Shown in pieces: positions 34,501-50,191 of a DNA stretch of 64,000 nt; the stretch's first letter is position 1; each line of letters opens with the position of its first letter. This DNA is from Nitrospira sp. (GTDB lineage: Bacteria; Nitrospirota; Nitrospiria; Nitrospirales; Nitrospiraceae): assembly GCA_022843785.1 (NCBI GenBank), contig JALHMZ010000008.1, positions 62,001-126,000 of the forward strand, given 5' to 3'. A model generated the notes under the pieces. The model saw only the letters and a list, made by a program, of their open reading frames with translations, was not told the DNA's origin and ran no database searches. A program made the translations under genes and the position numbers.

Positions 34501-35481
34501 GGCCGTGATTTGATGGACCCGGACACGGGCGACGTCATTTTGAAGAAGAAGGGCAAGCTAACGGCGGAGATCCTCAAGCGGCTGCCCGACGACACGGTGC
34601 GGCACATCATTCTCAGCGACCCGGACGAGCAAAAAGAGTTGGAAGACGTCGAGCGGCGGGCAAAAGAACAGATTGAAATTCTCCAGACGCTCTACGATGA
34701 AAAGGTCGGCCGCTTGAAACGGGGCGACGAGCTGCCGCCCGGCGTGATCAAGCTGGTGAAAGTCTACATCGCGATGAAGCGGAAGATTCAGGTCGGCGAC
34801 AAAATGGCCGGCCGCCACGGCAACAAGGGTGTCGTGTCGCGCGTACTGCCGGAAGAGGATATGCCGTATTTGCCGGATGGGACTCCGGTTGAAATCGTAT
34901 TGAATCCTCTGGGTGTGCCGTCTCGTATGAACGTGGGCCAAATCCTGGAAACGCACCTCGGATGGGCGGCGAAAGCGTTGGGAATCAAGGTGGCCAGTCC
35001 GGTGTTCGACGGAGCGTCGGAAAAAGAAATCAAGGATCTGCTCAAGAAGGCAAAATTGCCTCCGAGCGGGCAAAGCGGGCTGGTCGACGGAAAAACCGGT
35101 GAGCCGTTCGCCAGCCCGGTCACGGTCGGGTACATGTATGTGCTGAAGCTGCACCACTTGGTGGACGACAAGATCCACGCGCGTTCGATCGGGCCCTATT
35201 CGCTCGTCACGCAGCAGCCGCTGGGCGGCAAGGCCCAATTCGGCGGGCAGCGGTTGGGAGAAATGGAAGTGTGGGCGCTGCAAGCCTATGGCGCGGCTTC
35301 GACGTTGCAGGAATTTCTTACGGTCAAGTCCGACGATGTGCCGGGCCGGTCGCGCATGTATGAAGCGATCGTCAAAGGCGAGCCATTCCTGGAGCCTGGG
35401 TTGCCCGAGTCGTTCAACGTCTTGGTCAAAGAGCTGCAGAGCTTGGGGCTTGATATCGAGCTCGTCAAGACGCAAGACTAA
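31525..35481 (+). CDS. rpoB: RNA polymerase beta subunit
   Basis: The 1318-residue catalytic subunit has the rifampicin-pocket region [20 protein letters not shown] intact with wild-type residues. Other landmarks are [14 protein letters not shown], the lysine-rich active-site region [15 protein letters not shown], and the C-terminal clamp contact [19 protein letters not shown]. The length is within the range for Gram-negative bacteria lacking large insertions. A GGAGGAG box precedes the ATG, and rpoC follows after 46 bp. Confidence 0.97.
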   Translation: MSETTLQEFVERKDFSRIRTNIDIPDLIEIQKRSYEEFLQLEVEPERRKDCGLQAALASVFPIPDYNNTAMLEFSSYTLGTPKYDERECLEQGMTFAVPLKLRVRLVVFDKEDKGPRKKVLDVREQEVYVGELPLMTERGTFIVNGTERVVVSQLHRSPGASFTHDKGRTHASGKVLYSARIIPYRGSWLDFEFDARDILYVRIDRRRKMPTTILLKAFGFSSDDLLKMYYPVEEIRVSNGKMFRKLDAEIHHGLRCSGEVFEKGGKEPLVREGTRLTKGIIAKLKAAGVKEIPMLPAELVGRAVLTELVDSQKTKLAEKNQRLTAEIVEAIVESGVEEFKVIYLDMATATPVIFDTLEMEKISSKEEAMVEIYRRLRPGETPSVDTARALFDNLFLNSKRYDLSPVGRLKLNKKLGLDLPLEQRTLTAQDMVEVIRYLVNLKIGKGEIDDIDHLGNRRVRSVGELLENQFRLGLVRMERSIKERMNLLDMETVLPHDLINAKPVVAAVKEFFSSSQLSQFMDQTNPLAEITHKRRLSALGPGGLTRERAGFEVRDVHPSHYSRICPIETPEGPNIGLITSLATYARINQFGFIEAPYRKVVKGRVTDEMEFLSAIEGDKYIIAQANSKVDGAGRLVSETVSCRHGGDFVMATPDKIEYMDVSPKQVVSVATALVPFLEHDDANRALMGSNMQRQAVPLLTSESPLVGTGMEAVVARDSGYVIQAQRAGVVESVDATRIVVRADSKDGKKGKDSGLDVYDLIKFQRSNQNTCITQTPVVRLGQPVKKGQVLGDGPAIDHGELALGKNVLVAFMPWGGYNFEDAILLSEKLVREDAFTSIHIEEFEVEARDTKLGKEDVTRDIPNVGEEALRNLDESGIIRVGAEVKPGDILVGKVTPKGETQLTPEEKLLRAIFGEKAGDVKDTSLTVPPGVEGIVVDVKIFSRKGLDKDERSKSIETDDQMKLQRDHHEELRIIDEEKTKKIRKLLLGKVVGRDLMDPDTGDVILKKKGKLTAEILKRLPDDTVRHIILSDPDEQKELEDVERRAKEQIEILQTLYDEKVGRLKRGDELPPGVIKLVKVYIAMKRKIQVGDKMAGRHGNKGVVSRVLPEEDMPYLPDGTPVEIVLNPLGVPSRMNVGQILETHLGWAAKALGIKVASPVFDGASEKEIKDLLKKAKLPPSGQSGLVDGKTGEPFASPVTVGYMYVLKLHHLVDDKIHARSIGPYSLVTQQPLGGKAQFGGQRLGEMEVWALQAYGAASTLQEFLTVKSDDVPGRSRMYEAIVKGEPFLEPGLPESFNVLVKELQSLGLDIELVKTQD

Positions 35482-35527
35482 CCGCTTGTGTGCCGGGTGA
35501 ATCCCGGCATCGGAGGAGGTCATTACC

Positions 35528-39712
<4,185 letters not shown>

Positions 39713-39732
39713 TTGCGCAGGAGTTGCCTCAC

Positions 39733-39761
39733 TTGACAATGAGAGAGCGCATCAATATAAT
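39733..39761 (+). promoter_or_regulatory. Perfect-consensus sigma-70 promoter of the str operon
   Basis: TTGACA, exactly 17 bp, then TATAAT, 60 bp before rpsL and 20 bp after rpoC. It should drive rpsL-rpsG-fusA-tuf and probably the S10 cluster. It is the strongest promoter match in the window. Confidence 0.85.
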
Positions 39762-39820
39762 CCGCCGTCTTTCCTCTGACGGTCATAGATGAGTTCGAAA
39801 TTCGGGAAGGTTTGAATAGA

Positions 39821-40192
39821 ATGCCGACAATCAATCAGTTGGTGAGAAAAGGCCGGAACCTAGTCAAGGCGAAAACGAAAAGCCCGGCCTTGAAATCTTG
39901 CCCGCAGAAGCGGGGAGTGTGCCTGCGAGTCTATACCACGACGCCAAAGAAGCCTAATTCTGCTTTGCGGAAAGTGGCGCGTGTTCGGTTGACGAATGGT
40001 ATGGAAGTCACAACGTATATTCCAGGCGTCGGGCATAATTTGCAAGAACACTCAATCGTGTTGGTGCGTGGTGGCCGTGTCAAGGACTTGCCGGGTGTGC
40101 GTTATCACTTGGTGCGCGGTGCCTTGGATGCGGTGGGCGTGGCAGGCCGTAAGCAGAGCCGATCGAAGTACGGTGCCAAGCGCCCGAAGTAG
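39821..40192 (+). CDS. rpsL: 30S ribosomal protein S12
   Basis: The 123-residue decoding-centre protein has the conserved [19 protein letters not shown] loop and [17 protein letters not shown], with the lysines associated with streptomycin sensitivity unchanged. The [11 protein letters not shown] was chosen; a TTG nine bases earlier is not a family start. GGGAAGG lies about 10 bp upstream. It is the first gene after the str promoter. Confidence 0.96.
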   Translation: MPTINQLVRKGRNLVKAKTKSPALKSCPQKRGVCLRVYTTTPKKPNSALRKVARVRLTNGMEVTTYIPGVGHNLQEHSIVLVRGGRVKDLPGVRYHLVRGALDAVGVAGRKQSRSKYGAKRPK

Positions 40193-40253
40193 GGCGGCGC
40201 GTGAGCGGTAAGGAAAGTTAATTCGACTGAACAACGAACGAGATAGGTAAACG

Positions 40254-40724
40254 ATGCCCCGCAGTAGATTTTTAGACCAACGTGAAGTGCTCCCCGATGT
40301 GCGATATCGCGATAAGCTTGTCGGAAAGTTTATCAATACGCTGATGAGTGGTGGAAAGAAGAGCACCACCGAGCGGATTTGTTACGGGGCATTCGATGTC
40401 ATACAAGAAAAGACCGGCGGAGACCCTCTGAAGGTATTCAAGGCTGCCGTCGATAATGTGAAGCCGATTGTGGAAGTGAAGTCTCGCCGCGTGGGCGGTG
40501 CGTCGTATCAGGTCCCCGTCGAGATCAGGCCTTCACGCCGAGTATCCTTGGCGCTTCGTTGGTTGTCGGAATATGCGCGCACCCGTGGCGGCAAGAGTAT
40601 GCGGGAAAAGCTCGCGGCTGAATTAATGGATGCGTCGAATAATACCGGCGCCGCAGTGAAGAAGCGGGAAGACGTGCATCGAATGGCGGAAGCGAATAAA
40701 GCCTTCGCCCATTACCGCTGGTAA
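40254..40724 (+). CDS. rpsG: 30S ribosomal protein S7
   Basis: The 156-residue protein organises the 3' domain of 16S rRNA. It has [34 protein letters not shown] and the C-terminal [16 protein letters not shown]. In enteric bacteria S7 represses the str operon; no matching site was identified here. It lies between rpsL and fusA as usual. Confidence 0.96.
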   Translation: MPRSRFLDQREVLPDVRYRDKLVGKFINTLMSGGKKSTTERICYGAFDVIQEKTGGDPLKVFKAAVDNVKPIVEVKSRRVGGASYQVPVEIRPSRRVSLALRWLSEYARTRGGKSMREKLAAELMDASNNTGAAVKKREDVHRMAEANKAFAHYRW

Positions 40725-40838
40725 CGTCGTTCTGTGCTGCAGTTGAGCCGTGCTGCGATCCGCAGACGTTGAGTGCTCTTCGATCGCAGCAGCGTCAGTT
40801 GGCTCGACTCGCGGCACATGTGTTTTTAGGGGACTAAT

Positions 40839-42920
40839 GTGGCTCGTCAAACGGCACTGGAACATACGAGAAACATCGGCATCATGGCCCACATTGATGC
40901 CGGAAAAACGACCACGACCGAGCGGATCCTGTACTACACGGGCATGACGCACAAGATGGGCGAAGTTCACGAGGGTGCTGCGACGATGGATTGGATGGAG
41001 CAGGAGCGTGAGCGCGGCATCACGATCACGGCTGCGGCGACGACCTGTTTCTGGAAAGACAAGCGCATCAACATTATCGATACGCCTGGTCACGTCGATT
41101 TTACAATTGAGGTTGAGCGTTCTCTTCGTGTGCTTGATGGTGCGGTGGCTGCATTCGATTCCGTGCAGGGCGTTGAGCCGCAATCGGAAACGGTCTGGCG
41201 CCAAGCCGATAAATATGGGGTCCCGCGCATTGCCTGGATGAACAAGATGGATCGAATCGGCGCTGACTTCTACGCCAGCGTGCAATCAATCATTGATCGT
41301 CTCGGGGCGAACCCGGTTCCTATCCAGATTCCGATCGGGCGGGAAGCAGAGTACCGAGGTTCGGTAGATCTCGTGACCATGAAGGGCTACTTTTATGACG
41401 ATGAAACGCTCGGCGCTAAGTACAAGATCGATGAAATTCCAGCTAATCTGCTAGAGCAGGCGAAAGAGTATCGCGATAAAATGCTGGATGCCGTTGCGGA
41501 GTTTGACGACCAGGTTATGGAGAAGTATTTGAATGGCCATCCGCTGACGGAAGAGGAAGTGCGTCGCGCGATCAGGGCCGCGACGATCTCGATGAAGGTG
41601 ATTCCGGTTGTCTGTGGGTCTGCTTTTAAGAATAAAGGTGTCCAGCAGTTGTTGGATGCCGTCGTGGATTACCTGCCCTCGCCGCTTGATGTTCCTCCGG
41701 TGAAGGGGATTGATCCCAATACGAATAAAGAGGTTCTGCGCAAGCCGTCGGACAGCGAGCCGTTTTCTGCGCTTGCCTTCAAGTTGATGACGGACCCATT
41801 TGCAGGGCAGGTGGTATTTTTCCGTGTTTATTCTGGAATGCTGAAGACCGGATCGTCGGTGCTCAATGTGACGAAGGGCACGAGAGAGCGTGTCGGTCGG
41901 TTACTTAAGATGCATGCGAATAAACGCGAAGAAATCGACATCGCCTATGCGGGCGACATTGTGGCGGCCGTCGGTCTGAAGGGCGCCACGACCGGAGATA
42001 CGTTGTCTGAAGAGAAGGAGCCGGTCCTGCTGGAAGTAATGAAGTTTCCAGAGCCTGTGATTGCGATGGCGATTGAGCCTAAGACGAAGCAGGATCAGGA
42101 GAAGATGGGGTTTGCGCTTCAGAAATTGGCGCAGGAGGATCCTTCGTTCAGGGTACGTACGGATGAGGAAACGTCGCAAACGATTATCGCCGGCATGGGT
42201 GAGCTGCATCTCGAGATCATCGTTGACCGCATGTTGCGTGAGTTTAAGGTCGAAGCCAATGTTGGTAAGCCGGAAGTGGCGTTTCGTGAAACGATTCGCC
42301 GGAAGGCTGAAGCGGAAGCTAAGTATGTGAAGCAGACTGGTGGTCGCGGTCAATATGGCCATGTCGTGTTATCGGTTGAGCCGTCAGAGTCCGGTAAGGG
42401 CTTCGAGTTCGTCAATAAGATCGCTGGCGGTGTGATTCCGAGGGAATTTATTCCGGCTGTTGAAAAGGGTGTGAAGGAGCGGTTGGACGCCGGCGTTATC
42501 GCCGGGTATCCCCTGCGCGATGTGCGCGTGACTCTTACGTACGGCTCTTATCACGATGTGGATTCGAATGAAATGGCTTTCAAGATCGCCGGGTCTATGG
42601 CGTTTGCTGACGCATGCAAAAAGGCCGACCCTGTTCTGCTTGAGCCAATCATGAAGGTGGAGGTTCTGGTTCCTCAGGATTTCATGGGCGATGTCATTGG
42701 CAACTTGAACGGTCGACGTGGGAAAGTGCAGGGGATGAAGGTGCGTGCCGGTGCGCAGGCGATCGACGCATCTGTGCCGCTCAGTGAGATGTTTGGGTAT
42801 GCAACCGATCTTCGCTCGCGCACGCAAGGCCGAGCCACGTACAGCATGGAATTCGATCGATACGACCAGGTTCCTCGGCAAATTTCTGAGACTATTATTG
42901 CGAAGTATCGCGGTGAGTAA
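40839..42920 (+). CDS. fusA: Elongation factor G
   Basis: The 693-residue translocase starts with GTG after a GGGG box. G1 [15 protein letters not shown] and switch [18 protein letters not shown] are canonical (unlike EF-Tu here), and G3 [16 protein letters not shown] and G4 NKMD follow. Domain IV has [15 protein letters not shown], and the C-terminus ends EIFSE-like in [19 protein letters not shown]. Only one copy is in the window. It is followed 41 bp later by the second tuf. Confidence 0.96.
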   Translation: MARQTALEHTRNIGIMAHIDAGKTTTTERILYYTGMTHKMGEVHEGAATMDWMEQERERGITITAAATTCFWKDKRINIIDTPGHVDFTIEVERSLRVLDGAVAAFDSVQGVEPQSETVWRQADKYGVPRIAWMNKMDRIGADFYASVQSIIDRLGANPVPIQIPIGREAEYRGSVDLVTMKGYFYDDETLGAKYKIDEIPANLLEQAKEYRDKMLDAVAEFDDQVMEKYLNGHPLTEEEVRRAIRAATISMKVIPVVCGSAFKNKGVQQLLDAVVDYLPSPLDVPPVKGIDPNTNKEVLRKPSDSEPFSALAFKLMTDPFAGQVVFFRVYSGMLKTGSSVLNVTKGTRERVGRLLKMHANKREEIDIAYAGDIVAAVGLKGATTGDTLSEEKEPVLLEVMKFPEPVIAMAIEPKTKQDQEKMGFALQKLAQEDPSFRVRTDEETSQTIIAGMGELHLEIIVDRMLREFKVEANVGKPEVAFRETIRRKAEAEAKYVKQTGGRGQYGHVVLSVEPSESGKGFEFVNKIAGGVIPREFIPAVEKGVKERLDAGVIAGYPLRDVRVTLTYGSYHDVDSNEMAFKIAGSMAFADACKKADPVLLEPIMKVEVLVPQDFMGDVIGNLNGRRGKVQGMKVRAGAQAIDASVPLSEMFGYATDLRSRTQGRATYSMEFDRYDQVPRQISETIIAKYRGE

Positions 42921-42961
42921 TTGCCGCTGATTGAGCTGTAGGTAGTAGGGAGGATTTCGGT

Positions 42962-44167
42962 ATGGCGAAGGCGAAATATGAGCGGAAGAAGCCGCACGTA
43001 AACATTGGGACGATCGGGCACGTGGACCACGGAAAGACCACGTTGACGGCATCGTTGACCAAGATTTGTGCGGATCGGGGCATGGCGAAGTTCATCCCCT
43101 ATGACGAAGTGGCCAAGGCGAGCGAGAGTCAAGGGCGTCGCGACGCCACGAAGATCATGACCATTGCCATCAGTCACGTCGAGTACGAGACCGACAAGCG
43201 GCACTATGCCCACGTGGACTGTCCCGGCCACGCCGACTATGTCAAGAACATGATCACCGGGGCCGCGCAGATGGACGGGGCGATTTTGGTCGTCAGCGCC
43301 GCCGACGGGCCCATGCCGCAGACCCGGGAACATATTCTGTTGGCCCGGCAGGTGGGCGTACCCTACATCGTGGTGTTTTTGAACAAGGCCGACAAGGTCG
43401 ATGACAAAGAATTGCTGGAGCTCGTGGAGCTCGAAGTGCGGGAGTTGTTGACCAAGTACGGATTCCCTGGCGACAAGACCCCGATCGTGCATGGCAGCGC
43501 ATTGAAAGCGATGGAAGGCGATCAGGGCGAATTGGGCGTGCCGAGCATTCTGAAGCTGCTCGATGCCGTGGATACGTATATTCCGACGCCCCAGCGGCCC
43601 ATCGAGAAGCCGTTCCTGATGCCGATCGAAGATGTGTTCACCATCAGCGGGCGCGGCACCGTGGTGACCGGGCGCTGCGAGCGGGGCATCGTTAAGGTCG
43701 GCGATGAGATCGAGATCGTGGGCCTGCGGCCGACGCAGACCACCATCGTGACCGGCGTCGAGATGTTCCGCAAAGTGCTCGATGAAGGGCAGGCGGGCGA
43801 CAACGTCGGCGTGCTCTTGCGGGGGACGAAGAAAGAAGACGTCGAGCGCGGCATGGTGCTGGCGAAGCCCAAGACCGTCACGCCGCATACGAAGTTCAAG
43901 GCGGAAATCTATGTGTTGGCGAAGGAAGAAGGGGGGCGGCACACGCCGTTCTTCAACGGGTATCGGCCGCAGTTCTACTTCCGGACCACGGATGTGACGG
44001 GCATCGTGTCGCTCAATCCGGGGGTGGAGATGGTGATGCCGGGGGACAACGTGAGTGTGACGGGCGAATTGATCAGCCCGATCGCGATGGATCAGGGGCT
44101 ACGGTTTGCGGTGCGCGAGGGCGGCAAGACCGTGGGTTCCGGCGTCGTCACGGAAATTCTGGCGTAA
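42962..44167 (+). CDS. tuf: Elongation factor Tu, copy 2
   Basis: The 401-residue protein is identical to copy 1, including the unusual switch I KIMTIAIS at residues 64-71. The DNA differs only at the third base of Ala30. Identity begins exactly at the ATG and continues eight bases past the stop (GAAGACGT); flanks beyond are unrelated. This copy is in the conserved fusA-tuf-rpsJ position. Two near-identical copies are normal for tuf and are kept alike by gene conversion. Confidence 0.95.
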   Translation: MAKAKYERKKPHVNIGTIGHVDHGKTTLTASLTKICADRGMAKFIPYDEVAKASESQGRRDATKIMTIAISHVEYETDKRHYAHVDCPGHADYVKNMITGAAQMDGAILVVSAADGPMPQTREHILLARQVGVPYIVVFLNKADKVDDKELLELVELEVRELLTKYGFPGDKTPIVHGSALKAMEGDQGELGVPSILKLLDAVDTYIPTPQRPIEKPFLMPIEDVFTISGRGTVVTGRCERGIVKVGDEIEIVGLRPTQTTIVTGVEMFRKVLDEGQAGDNVGVLLRGTKKEDVERGMVLAKPKTVTPHTKFKAEIYVLAKEEGGRHTPFFNGYRPQFYFRTTDVTGIVSLNPGVEMVMPGDNVSVTGELISPIAMDQGLRFAVREGGKTVGSGVVTEILA

Positions 44168-44262
44168 GAAGACGTAGGTGTTCGTCAATTGCCATGCATC
44201 AGCATGGCTGGGGTCGAAGCCGAGCGATGTGCGTAACAGGCGATGAATAACGGGGGTTCCGA

Positions 44263-44574
44263 GTGAAGGTCGATCAGCGAATTAGAATCAGACTGCGCGG
44301 GTTCGATTACCGCGTGCTGGACCAGTCGGTGATGGAAATCGTCGAAACTGTTCGGCGTAGCGGGGCTAAGGTCGTTGGCCCGATTCCGCTTCCTACCAAA
44401 ATCGAGAAAATCACCGTTCAGCGATCGACGCACGTCGATAAGAAGTCGCGCGAACAGTTTGAGATGCGCACGCATAAGCGCTTGCTTGACATTATGGAGC
44501 CGACGCCAGAAACGATGGATTCGCTGATGAAGCTGAATTTGGCTGCCGGCGTGGATGTGGAAATCAAGTTGTGA
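44263..44574 (+). CDS. rpsJ: 30S ribosomal protein S10
   Basis: The 103-residue protein (also NusE, the NusG/NusB partner) starts with GTG as [19 protein letters not shown] and contains [20 protein letters not shown] and [18 protein letters not shown]. It opens the S10 cluster 95 bp after tuf; no promoter with good boxes is visible between, so read-through from the str promoter is likely. Confidence 0.95.
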   Translation: MKVDQRIRIRLRGFDYRVLDQSVMEIVETVRRSGAKVVGPIPLPTKIEKITVQRSTHVDKKSREQFEMRTHKRLLDIMEPTPETMDSLMKLNLAAGVDVEIKL

Positions 44575-44617
44575 GGAAGGACGCGGCTAAGCTCAACTTC
44601 AGCCTCGTGGTGAGTGA

Positions 44618-45238
44618 ATGACAAACGGATTGCTTGGGAAAAAACTAGGAATGACGCAGGTCTTCGATCAAAATCGCTTGACGCCGGTGACGGTAATCGA
44701 GGCTGGTCCATGCCGCGTTGTCACTGTGAAGACTAAAGAGCGTGATGGCTATGAGGCGGTTCAGCTCTCCTTCGGCGAAGTGAAGGAGCGCAAACTTTCA
44801 AAGGCCGAACTGGGCCACCTCAAGAAGAGTCAATCGCCGGCCAGTCGCGTGCTGCGTGAGTTTGAGAAAGATGGCGATCCAGCGGTCGGGCAGTCGGTGA
44901 CCGTTGGTATGTTCAAAAAGGGTGATTGGGTCGATGTCACCGGGATCTCGAAGGGAAAAGGTTTTCAGGGGGTGGTTCGTCGCCACCACTACGCCGGTGG
45001 CCCGGAGTCTCACGGATCGATGTTCCACCGGCATCCCGGTTCAATCGGGGCAAGTTCATATCCTTCGCGTGTGTGGAAGGGGAAGGAGTTGCCTGGTCAT
45101 ATGGGGGCGGAGCAGATCACGACGCAACGATTGAAGGTCGTCGAATCGAGGCCTGATGAGCACCTTCTCTTCGTGCGCGGGGCTATTCCAGGTGCAGCAA
45201 ATGGAATCATCGTTATAAGAAAGTCAAAGAAGAGCTAA
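44618..45238 (+). CDS. rplC: 50S ribosomal protein L3
   Basis: The 206-residue protein begins [20 protein letters not shown] and has the peptidyl-transferase-proximal loop [20 protein letters not shown] and [20 protein letters not shown]. The loop Gln (GFQG) that is methylated in some bacteria is present. rplD starts 4 bp after its stop. Confidence 0.96.
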   Translation: MTNGLLGKKLGMTQVFDQNRLTPVTVIEAGPCRVVTVKTKERDGYEAVQLSFGEVKERKLSKAELGHLKKSQSPASRVLREFEKDGDPAVGQSVTVGMFKKGDWVDVTGISKGKGFQGVVRRHHYAGGPESHGSMFHRHPGSIGASSYPSRVWKGKELPGHMGAEQITTQRLKVVESRPDEHLLFVRGAIPGAANGIIVIRKSKKS

Positions 45239-45241
45239 GCC

Positions 45242-45865
45242 ATGCCCACAGTTGATGTCGTTGATTGGCAGAATAAGAAAGTCGGAACGGTCGAGTTAGC
45301 CCCGAGTGTGTTTGGGTGCGAACTCCGGGCAGCCTTGGTGCATGAAGCAGTGATCATGCAGCGCGCCTGTGAACGCCAGGGAACGGCATCTACGCTTCGC
45401 CGCGGCGAAGTGAGTGGATCGGGGAAGAAGCCGTGGAAGCAAAAGCATACCGGACGTGCTCGCGCCGGGTCGCTACGGTCTCCCGTATGGCGTCACGGTG
45501 GGAGCGTGTTTGGACCAAAGCCGAGAAGCTATGCCTATACTATGCCGAAACAGAAGTATCGGGCGGCTCTTCAGAGTGCTCTCTCCGCGAAGGTTTCGGA
45601 GGGGAAATTGGTGGTCTTGTCTGAGGTATCGCTTGAGCAGCCGAAAACGAAGTTGCTGGCGCAGGCACTGGGGCGTCTGAGCGGGGGTGATCATACCTTG
45701 GTTGTGCTTGGCAGTGGGCAATCGACGGTCGTTCAGGCTGCTAAGAACATGGCCGCGGTTAAAGTGCTCAGCCCTGATCGGTTGAACGTGTATGACATCG
45801 TGCGTGCTGGAGTGGTTGTTGTCTCCCAGCAGGAGCTGGGACGTGTGCAAGAGGTCTGGTCGTGA
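45242..45865 (+). CDS. rplD: 50S ribosomal protein L4
   Basis: The 207-residue protein has the extended exit-tunnel loop with RRGEVSGSGKKPWKQKHTGR and GSLRSPVWRHGGSVFGPKPR. L4 autoregulates the S10 operon in E. coli; no such leader is evident here. It overlaps rplW by 4 bp. Confidence 0.95.
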   Translation: MPTVDVVDWQNKKVGTVELAPSVFGCELRAALVHEAVIMQRACERQGTASTLRRGEVSGSGKKPWKQKHTGRARAGSLRSPVWRHGGSVFGPKPRSYAYTMPKQKYRAALQSALSAKVSEGKLVVLSEVSLEQPKTKLLAQALGRLSGGDHTLVVLGSGQSTVVQAAKNMAAVKVLSPDRLNVYDIVRAGVVVVSQQELGRVQEVWS

Positions 45866-46155
45866 AAATAGAAATGCATGCGGTCTTGATTCAGCCTTTG
45901 TTGACCGAGAAAATAACGGGGCTCCGTGAGAAGACGAACACTGTCGGATTCATCGTCCACCCTGATGCGAATCGTGTGCAGATCAAGCAAGCGGTCGAAT
46001 CGCTACTGAAGGTCAAAGTTGAAAAAGTGAACGTACTGAACATCCGTGGCAAGGTCAAGCGGCTAGGACGGTTTTCAGGCCGGCGTTCCGACTGGAAGAA
46101 GGCCTTCGTCACCCTCAAGAAGGGTGAGAAGCTTGAGATGTACGAAAGCGCGTAA
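45862..46155 (+). CDS. rplW: 50S ribosomal protein L23
   Basis: The 97-residue protein sits at the tunnel exit, where trigger factor and SRP bind. It has VLIQPLLTEKITGLREKTNT and HPDANRVQIKQAVESLLKVK. The GTG start overlaps the rplD stop (GTGA), the typical coupled junction. Confidence 0.94.
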   Translation: MKIEMHAVLIQPLLTEKITGLREKTNTVGFIVHPDANRVQIKQAVESLLKVKVEKVNVLNIRGKVKRLGRFSGRRSDWKKAFVTLKKGEKLEMYESA

Positions 46156-46189
46156 TCAGCGGTACGTGTAAAAAGGTAGGGGTAGAGTT

Positions 46190-47032
46190 ATGGGTTTGAA
46201 ATCATACAGGCCGACAACTCCAGGGCGTCGTGGGATGACTGCAGTCACGACTGAGGAGCTGACAAAGAAAAAGCCGGAAAAGTCGCTGACCTCTTTTCAT
46301 CCTCGAAGCGGGGGGCGGAACAACGACGGACGCATGACGGTCCGTTTTCGTGGGGCTGGCCATAAGCGGTTGTATCGAAAGATTGATTTTCATCGGGATA
46401 AGGTCGGCATTGTTGCGCGTGTTGAAGCGATTGAATATGACCCGAACCGATCAGCCCGTATCGCGCTGTTAAAGTACAAGGACGGGGAAAAGCGATACAT
46501 CCTGGCCCCGGTCGGGCTGAAAGTAAACGACGAAGTGCAATCAGGTCCACAGGCTGAGATTCGTCCTGGCAATGCGCTTCCACTGGCCAAGATGCCGCTG
46601 GGTACGACGGTTCATAATATTGAATTAAAGCTTGGGAAGGGCGGGCAGCTGATCCGGAGCGCAGGCGGTTCTGCTCAGGTGATGGGCCGTGACGGAGATT
46701 ACGTTCAGGTTCGCTTGAAGTCCGGAGAAATGCGGCGGATCCTCGGGACCTGTATGGCGACCGTTGGACAAGTTGGAAACGTTGATCATGAGAACGTTAG
46801 CGTCGGAAAAGCCGGACGAAACCGATGGAAGGGAAAGCGTCCACATGTCCGCGGTGTCGTTATGAACCCGGTCGATCATCCGCATGGAGGCGGAGAGGGG
46901 AAGTCTGGCCAAGGGAATCCCCATCCTGTGTCGCCGTGGGGAGTGCCAACGAAGGGGTATAAGACCAGACAGAATAAGAAGACCGATAAGTTCATTATCG
47001 CCCGACGTAAGTCAGGAGTGCGCAATGCCTAG
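46190..47032 (+). CDS. rplB: 50S ribosomal protein L2
   Basis: The 280-residue protein has [19 protein letters not shown], the SH3-like middle domain ([20 protein letters not shown]) and the conserved C-terminal [20 protein letters not shown] with the His near the peptidyl-transferase centre. The length is typical. It overlaps rpsS by 8 bp. Confidence 0.96.
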   Translation: MGLKSYRPTTPGRRGMTAVTTEELTKKKPEKSLTSFHPRSGGRNNDGRMTVRFRGAGHKRLYRKIDFHRDKVGIVARVEAIEYDPNRSARIALLKYKDGEKRYILAPVGLKVNDEVQSGPQAEIRPGNALPLAKMPLGTTVHNIELKLGKGGQLIRSAGGSAQVMGRDGDYVQVRLKSGEMRRILGTCMATVGQVGNVDHENVSVGKAGRNRWKGKRPHVRGVVMNPVDHPHGGGEGKSGQGNPHPVSPWGVPTKGYKTRQNKKTDKFIIARRKSGVRNA

Positions 47033-47312
47033 ATCGATTAGTAAGGGCGCGTTTGTCGATGCTCATCTCCTTGAAAAGGTTGAGCGCATGAACCAGGTGA
47101 AGGATCGCAAGCTGATCAAGACATGGTCAAGGCGATCGACGGTTATTCCGGACATGATTGGCCATACGTTTGCCGTCCATAACGGGAAGAAATTCATTCC
47201 CGTGTTCGTGACCGAAAATATGGTAGGTCACAAGCTCGGAGAGTTTGCGCCGACCCGGTTCTTTAAGGGGCATGGTCAGGCAAGGACGGAAAAGGCAGTC
47301 GCGCTGAAGTAG
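47025..47312 (+). CDS. rpsS: 30S ribosomal protein S19
   Basis: The 95-residue protein begins [20 protein letters not shown] and contains [20 protein letters not shown] and [19 protein letters not shown]. The ATG lies inside the rplB end (8-bp overlap); longer readings of the frame are only rplB shadow. It binds with S13 in the head of the small subunit. Confidence 0.95.
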   Translation: MPRSISKGAFVDAHLLEKVERMNQVKDRKLIKTWSRRSTVIPDMIGHTFAVHNGKKFIPVFVTENMVGHKLGEFAPTRFFKGHGQARTEKAVALK

Positions 47313-47391
47313 AAGAGGTTGATGTTCGGCAGTCAATTGCGGAGGGCATCCCGGTCTAACTGGCCGGTGATGGATGACGGGATTTAAGACG

Positions 47392-47748
47392 ATGACGGAA
47401 GCACGAGCCATATTACGATTTGTTCGAGTCGCGCCACGCAAGGCTAAACCCGTAATTGATATGATTCGGGGACAGCATGTTCCAGCTGCGCTGGCCATGT
47501 TGAAGCATACGCCCAGGCATGCCGCCCGTGTCGTGGAGAAAATTCTTCGATCTGCAGTGGCGAACGCTGAGCAGAAAGAAATGGGAGATAGCGAGTCGAT
47601 GGTGATCTCCAAGGCCTTCGTCAACTGTGGCCCGACTTACAAGCGAGTTCGGGCCAGGTCGATGGGCCGAGCGAATGCGATTCAGAAGAGGACCAGCCAT
47701 ATTACGGTAGTTGTGGCGGCGCCGACGATTCAGGATAAGAAGCAGTAG
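47392..47748 (+). CDS. rplV: 50S ribosomal protein L22
   Basis: The 118-residue protein has EARAILRFVRVAPRKAKPVI, the helix HAARVVEKILRSAVANAEQK, and the tunnel hairpin RVRARSMGRANAIQKRTSHI. The second in-frame ATG was chosen as closest to the family start; the ATG at 47374 would add six residues and cannot be excluded. The gap of about 80 bp before it is the largest in this part of the cluster. Confidence 0.93.
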   Translation: MTEARAILRFVRVAPRKAKPVIDMIRGQHVPAALAMLKHTPRHAARVVEKILRSAVANAEQKEMGDSESMVISKAFVNCGPTYKRVRARSMGRANAIQKRTSHITVVVAAPTIQDKKQ

Positions 47749-47782
47749 GACTACTTTTAACGCGTATTGAGGCAGACGTCGT

Positions 47783-48454
47783 ATGGGTCAGAAAACGCAT
47801 CCAATAGGATATCGCCTGGGCTACAACTATACCTGGAGTTCTCGCTGGTATGCCGGCAAGGATTACGCCAAGCTGCTTCACCAGGATATCAAGATTAGAA
47901 AGACGGTCAAAGCCAAGCTATACCATGCGGGTGTAGCCAAGGTGGAAATTGAACGGTCGGGTGATCAGACTCGAGTGATCATCCACACGGCTCGTCCAGG
48001 TATTATCATCGGCCGCAAAGGAGCTGAGGTTGATAAGCTCAAGGCTGATCTTGAAAAGCAATATGGCGGGCAGGCATACATTACCGTCAAGGAAATAAAA
48101 AAGCCTGAACTTGAGGCGCAGTTGGTGAGTGAAAATGTCGCTGCTCAGCTTGAAAAGCGTGTGGCGTTCCGGCGGGCCATGAAGCGTAGTGTCCAGTCGG
48201 CGCTTCGGCTCGGTGCGCAAGGAATCAAAATTATGGTAGCGGGCCGTTTGGGTGGTGCAGAAATCGCACGAACCGAATGGTATCGCGAAGGACGTGTGCC
48301 GCTGCATACTCTGCGGGCTGAAATTGACTATGGGTTTGCTGAGGCGCACACCACCATGGGGCAGATTGGAGTCAAGACGTGGATTTACAAGGGTGAATTG
48401 CTTCCGGCTCAGCCAATGAAACCGGATTCTTTTCTTGAGCGGCGGATTGGGTAA
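47783..48454 (+). CDS. rpsC: 30S ribosomal protein S3
   Basis: The 223-residue protein has the N-terminal [20 protein letters not shown], the KH domain [20 protein letters not shown] and the C-terminal domain [20 protein letters not shown]. It lines the mRNA entry channel. The length is normal, and rplP begins 12 bp later. Confidence 0.96.
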   Translation: MGQKTHPIGYRLGYNYTWSSRWYAGKDYAKLLHQDIKIRKTVKAKLYHAGVAKVEIERSGDQTRVIIHTARPGIIIGRKGAEVDKLKADLEKQYGGQAYITVKEIKKPELEAQLVSENVAAQLEKRVAFRRAMKRSVQSALRLGAQGIKIMVAGRLGGAEIARTEWYREGRVPLHTLRAEIDYGFAEAHTTMGQIGVKTWIYKGELLPAQPMKPDSFLERRIG

Positions 48455-48466
48455 GGAGATCGAGTT

Positions 48467-48883
48467 GTGTTAGCGCCGAAGAAAGTTAAATTCAGAAAAA
48501 TGCAGAAGGGCCGCATGAAGGGCAAGGCCTATCGTGGCGGTCAAATTACGCTGGGTGAGTTTGGTCTGAAGGCTTTGGAGCCCGGTTGGGTAACCAGCCG
48601 CCAAATTGAAGCGGCGAGAATCGCGATCACCCGTTATGTGAAGCGAGGCGGACAGGTGTGGACGCGCATATTCCCGGACAAGCCGATCACGAAGAAGCCT
48701 GCCGAGACTCGAATGGGCAAAGGGAAGGGCAACCCAGAATATTGGGTAGCGGTCGTGAAGCCTGGCCGGATTTTGTATGAGATGGATGGGGTCGCGCCTG
48801 AGGTTGCAAAAGAAGCATTCCGACTTGCGTCTCACAAGCTGCCTGTTGCGACAAAGCTGGTCGTTCGTGGAGAGTTCGCGTAA
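48467..48883 (+). CDS. rplP: 50S ribosomal protein L16
   Basis: The 138-residue protein starts with GTG as [18 protein letters not shown] and has [20 protein letters not shown] and [20 protein letters not shown], which contact the A-site tRNA region. An AAGGAG box precedes the start by 7-8 bp. It is in the standard rpsC-rplP-rpmC order. Confidence 0.95.
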   Translation: MLAPKKVKFRKMQKGRMKGKAYRGGQITLGEFGLKALEPGWVTSRQIEAARIAITRYVKRGGQVWTRIFPDKPITKKPAETRMGKGKGNPEYWVAVVKPGRILYEMDGVAPEVAKEAFRLASHKLPVATKLVVRGEFA

Positions 48884-48913
48884 GGCCTTGAGTCTGGCCT
48901 GAGGGGTAAGAGT

Positions 48914-49129
48914 ATGGCATTGGAACTGAGTGAGTTGCGGCAACTAACAGCGATTGAGCTTGCAGATAAGGCAAAGCAGCTCGTCCAGGAGCTCTTCAAT
49001 CTGCGGTTCCAGTTCGGGACTGGCCGGCTTGAGAATCCTATGCAAATTCGAAGAACCAAGCGCGATATTGCCAGGATTAAAACTGTCATCCGGCAGATCG
49101 AGCAGCAGGCTGAAGCAGCCAAAGGGTAG
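48914..49129 (+). CDS. rpmC: 50S ribosomal protein L29
   Basis: The 71-residue two-helix protein near the tunnel exit has ELRQLTAIELADKAKQLVQE and LFNLRFQFGTGRLENPMQIR, then RRTKRDIARIKTVIRQ. rpsQ follows after 6 bp, indicating coupled translation. Confidence 0.94.
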   Translation: MALELSELRQLTAIELADKAKQLVQELFNLRFQFGTGRLENPMQIRRTKRDIARIKTVIRQIEQQAEAAKG

Positions 49130-49135
49130 GGGTCT

Positions 49136-49402
49136 ATGTCTGAGGGTGTGAAAAAACATCACCGGTTCGGAAGCGTCGTCAGTAATAAAATGCAGAAGAC
49201 CGTCGTCGTGGCGGTGTCACGATCCGTCATTCATCCTGTTTACAGGAAAGTGCTCAAGCGGGTGACGAGATTGAAAGCGCATGATGAGAGTGGACTATGC
49301 AAGGTGGGTGATCGGGTCAAGATTATTCAGACCAGACCATTGAGCAAGGACAAGAATTGGCGGGTCGTTCAGGTCATGGAAAAGGGACAGGCTGAAAAAT
49401 AG
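49136..49402 (+). CDS. rpsQ: 30S ribosomal protein S17
   Basis: The 88-residue OB-fold protein has [20 protein letters not shown] and the C-terminal '[20 protein letters not shown]' loop, the family signature. It starts within 6 bp of the rpmC stop and is followed by a 53-bp spacer before rplN. Confidence 0.95.
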   Translation: MSEGVKKHHRFGSVVSNKMQKTVVVAVSRSVIHPVYRKVLKRVTRLKAHDESGLCKVGDRVKIIQTRPLSKDKNWRVVQVMEKGQAEK

Positions 49403-49455
49403 AGGGAGCACCGTGCTGGGATCATCGGATCTCATGGCATGCACGGAACGCAGAT

Positions 49456-49824
49456 ATGATTCAAAACTACACGTATATGGATGTGGCCGATAATTCAGGC
49501 GCAAAGCAAGCGATGTGCTTCCACGTATTTGGAGGCACCAGACGGCGCTATGCGTCGTTGGGTGATATCGTCGTCGTTGCCGTCAAGGAAGCCATTCCTC
49601 AGGCGAGTGTGAAAAAGGGGGATGTCAGCCGCGCGGTGATTGTGCGGACGACAAAGGAAGTACGGCGGGAAGATGGCTCCTATATTAAGTTTGATCGAAA
49701 TGCCTGTGTGTTGATCAATAAAGATGGCGAGCCAATCGGGACGCGTATTTTCGGTCCGGTCGCGCGTGAACTGCGGTGGAAGAAATTCATGAAGATCATT
49801 TCCCTTGCACCTGAGGTGCTGTAG
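49456..49824 (+). CDS. rplN: 50S ribosomal protein L14
   Basis: The 122-residue protein begins [20 protein letters not shown] and contains '[20 protein letters not shown]' and [20 protein letters not shown]. It forms intersubunit bridges and is the docking site for silencing factors. It is the first gene of the spc-type string. Confidence 0.95.
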   Translation: MIQNYTYMDVADNSGAKQAMCFHVFGGTRRRYASLGDIVVVAVKEAIPQASVKKGDVSRAVIVRTTKEVRREDGSYIKFDRNACVLINKDGEPIGTRIFGPVARELRWKKFMKIISLAPEVL

Positions 49825-49845
49825 GGATCGGTAAGTGAGGACATT

Positions 49846-50175
49846 GTGCAGGCACTTCGCAAGAGTAAAATAAAAAAAGGCGATACAGTTGTCGTGATTG
49901 CAGGCCGTGATCGGGGGAAGACCGGGAAAGTCCTCTCTGTGGATCTTGGAGCCGGGCAGGTGACGGTTGAAAAGCTCAATATCATCAAGCGGCACACCAA
50001 GCCGAACCAGAAGGTCAAGCAGGGGGGCATTCTTGAACGTGAGGCCCCTCTCAACATTTCGAAGGTTATGTTTTTCTGCCCCGTCACGCAGAAGCCGACA
50101 CGAGTAGGGATACGGTTGTTGGGGGATGGGCGGCGCACCAGGTTCAGTAAAAAGTCGAACGAGCCTATCGAGTAG
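49846..50175 (+). CDS. rplX: 50S ribosomal protein L24
   Basis: The 109-residue assembly protein has a KOW motif ([20 protein letters not shown]) and [18 protein letters not shown]. It starts with GTG 22 bp after rplN. The length is typical, and the GTG start is shared with many genes of this cluster. Confidence 0.94.
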   Translation: MQALRKSKIKKGDTVVVIAGRDRGKTGKVLSVDLGAGQVTVEKLNIIKRHTKPNQKVKQGGILEREAPLNISKVMFFCPVTQKPTRVGIRLLGDGRRTRFSKKSNEPIE

Positions 50176-50191
50176 GGTTGGAGAATTTGGA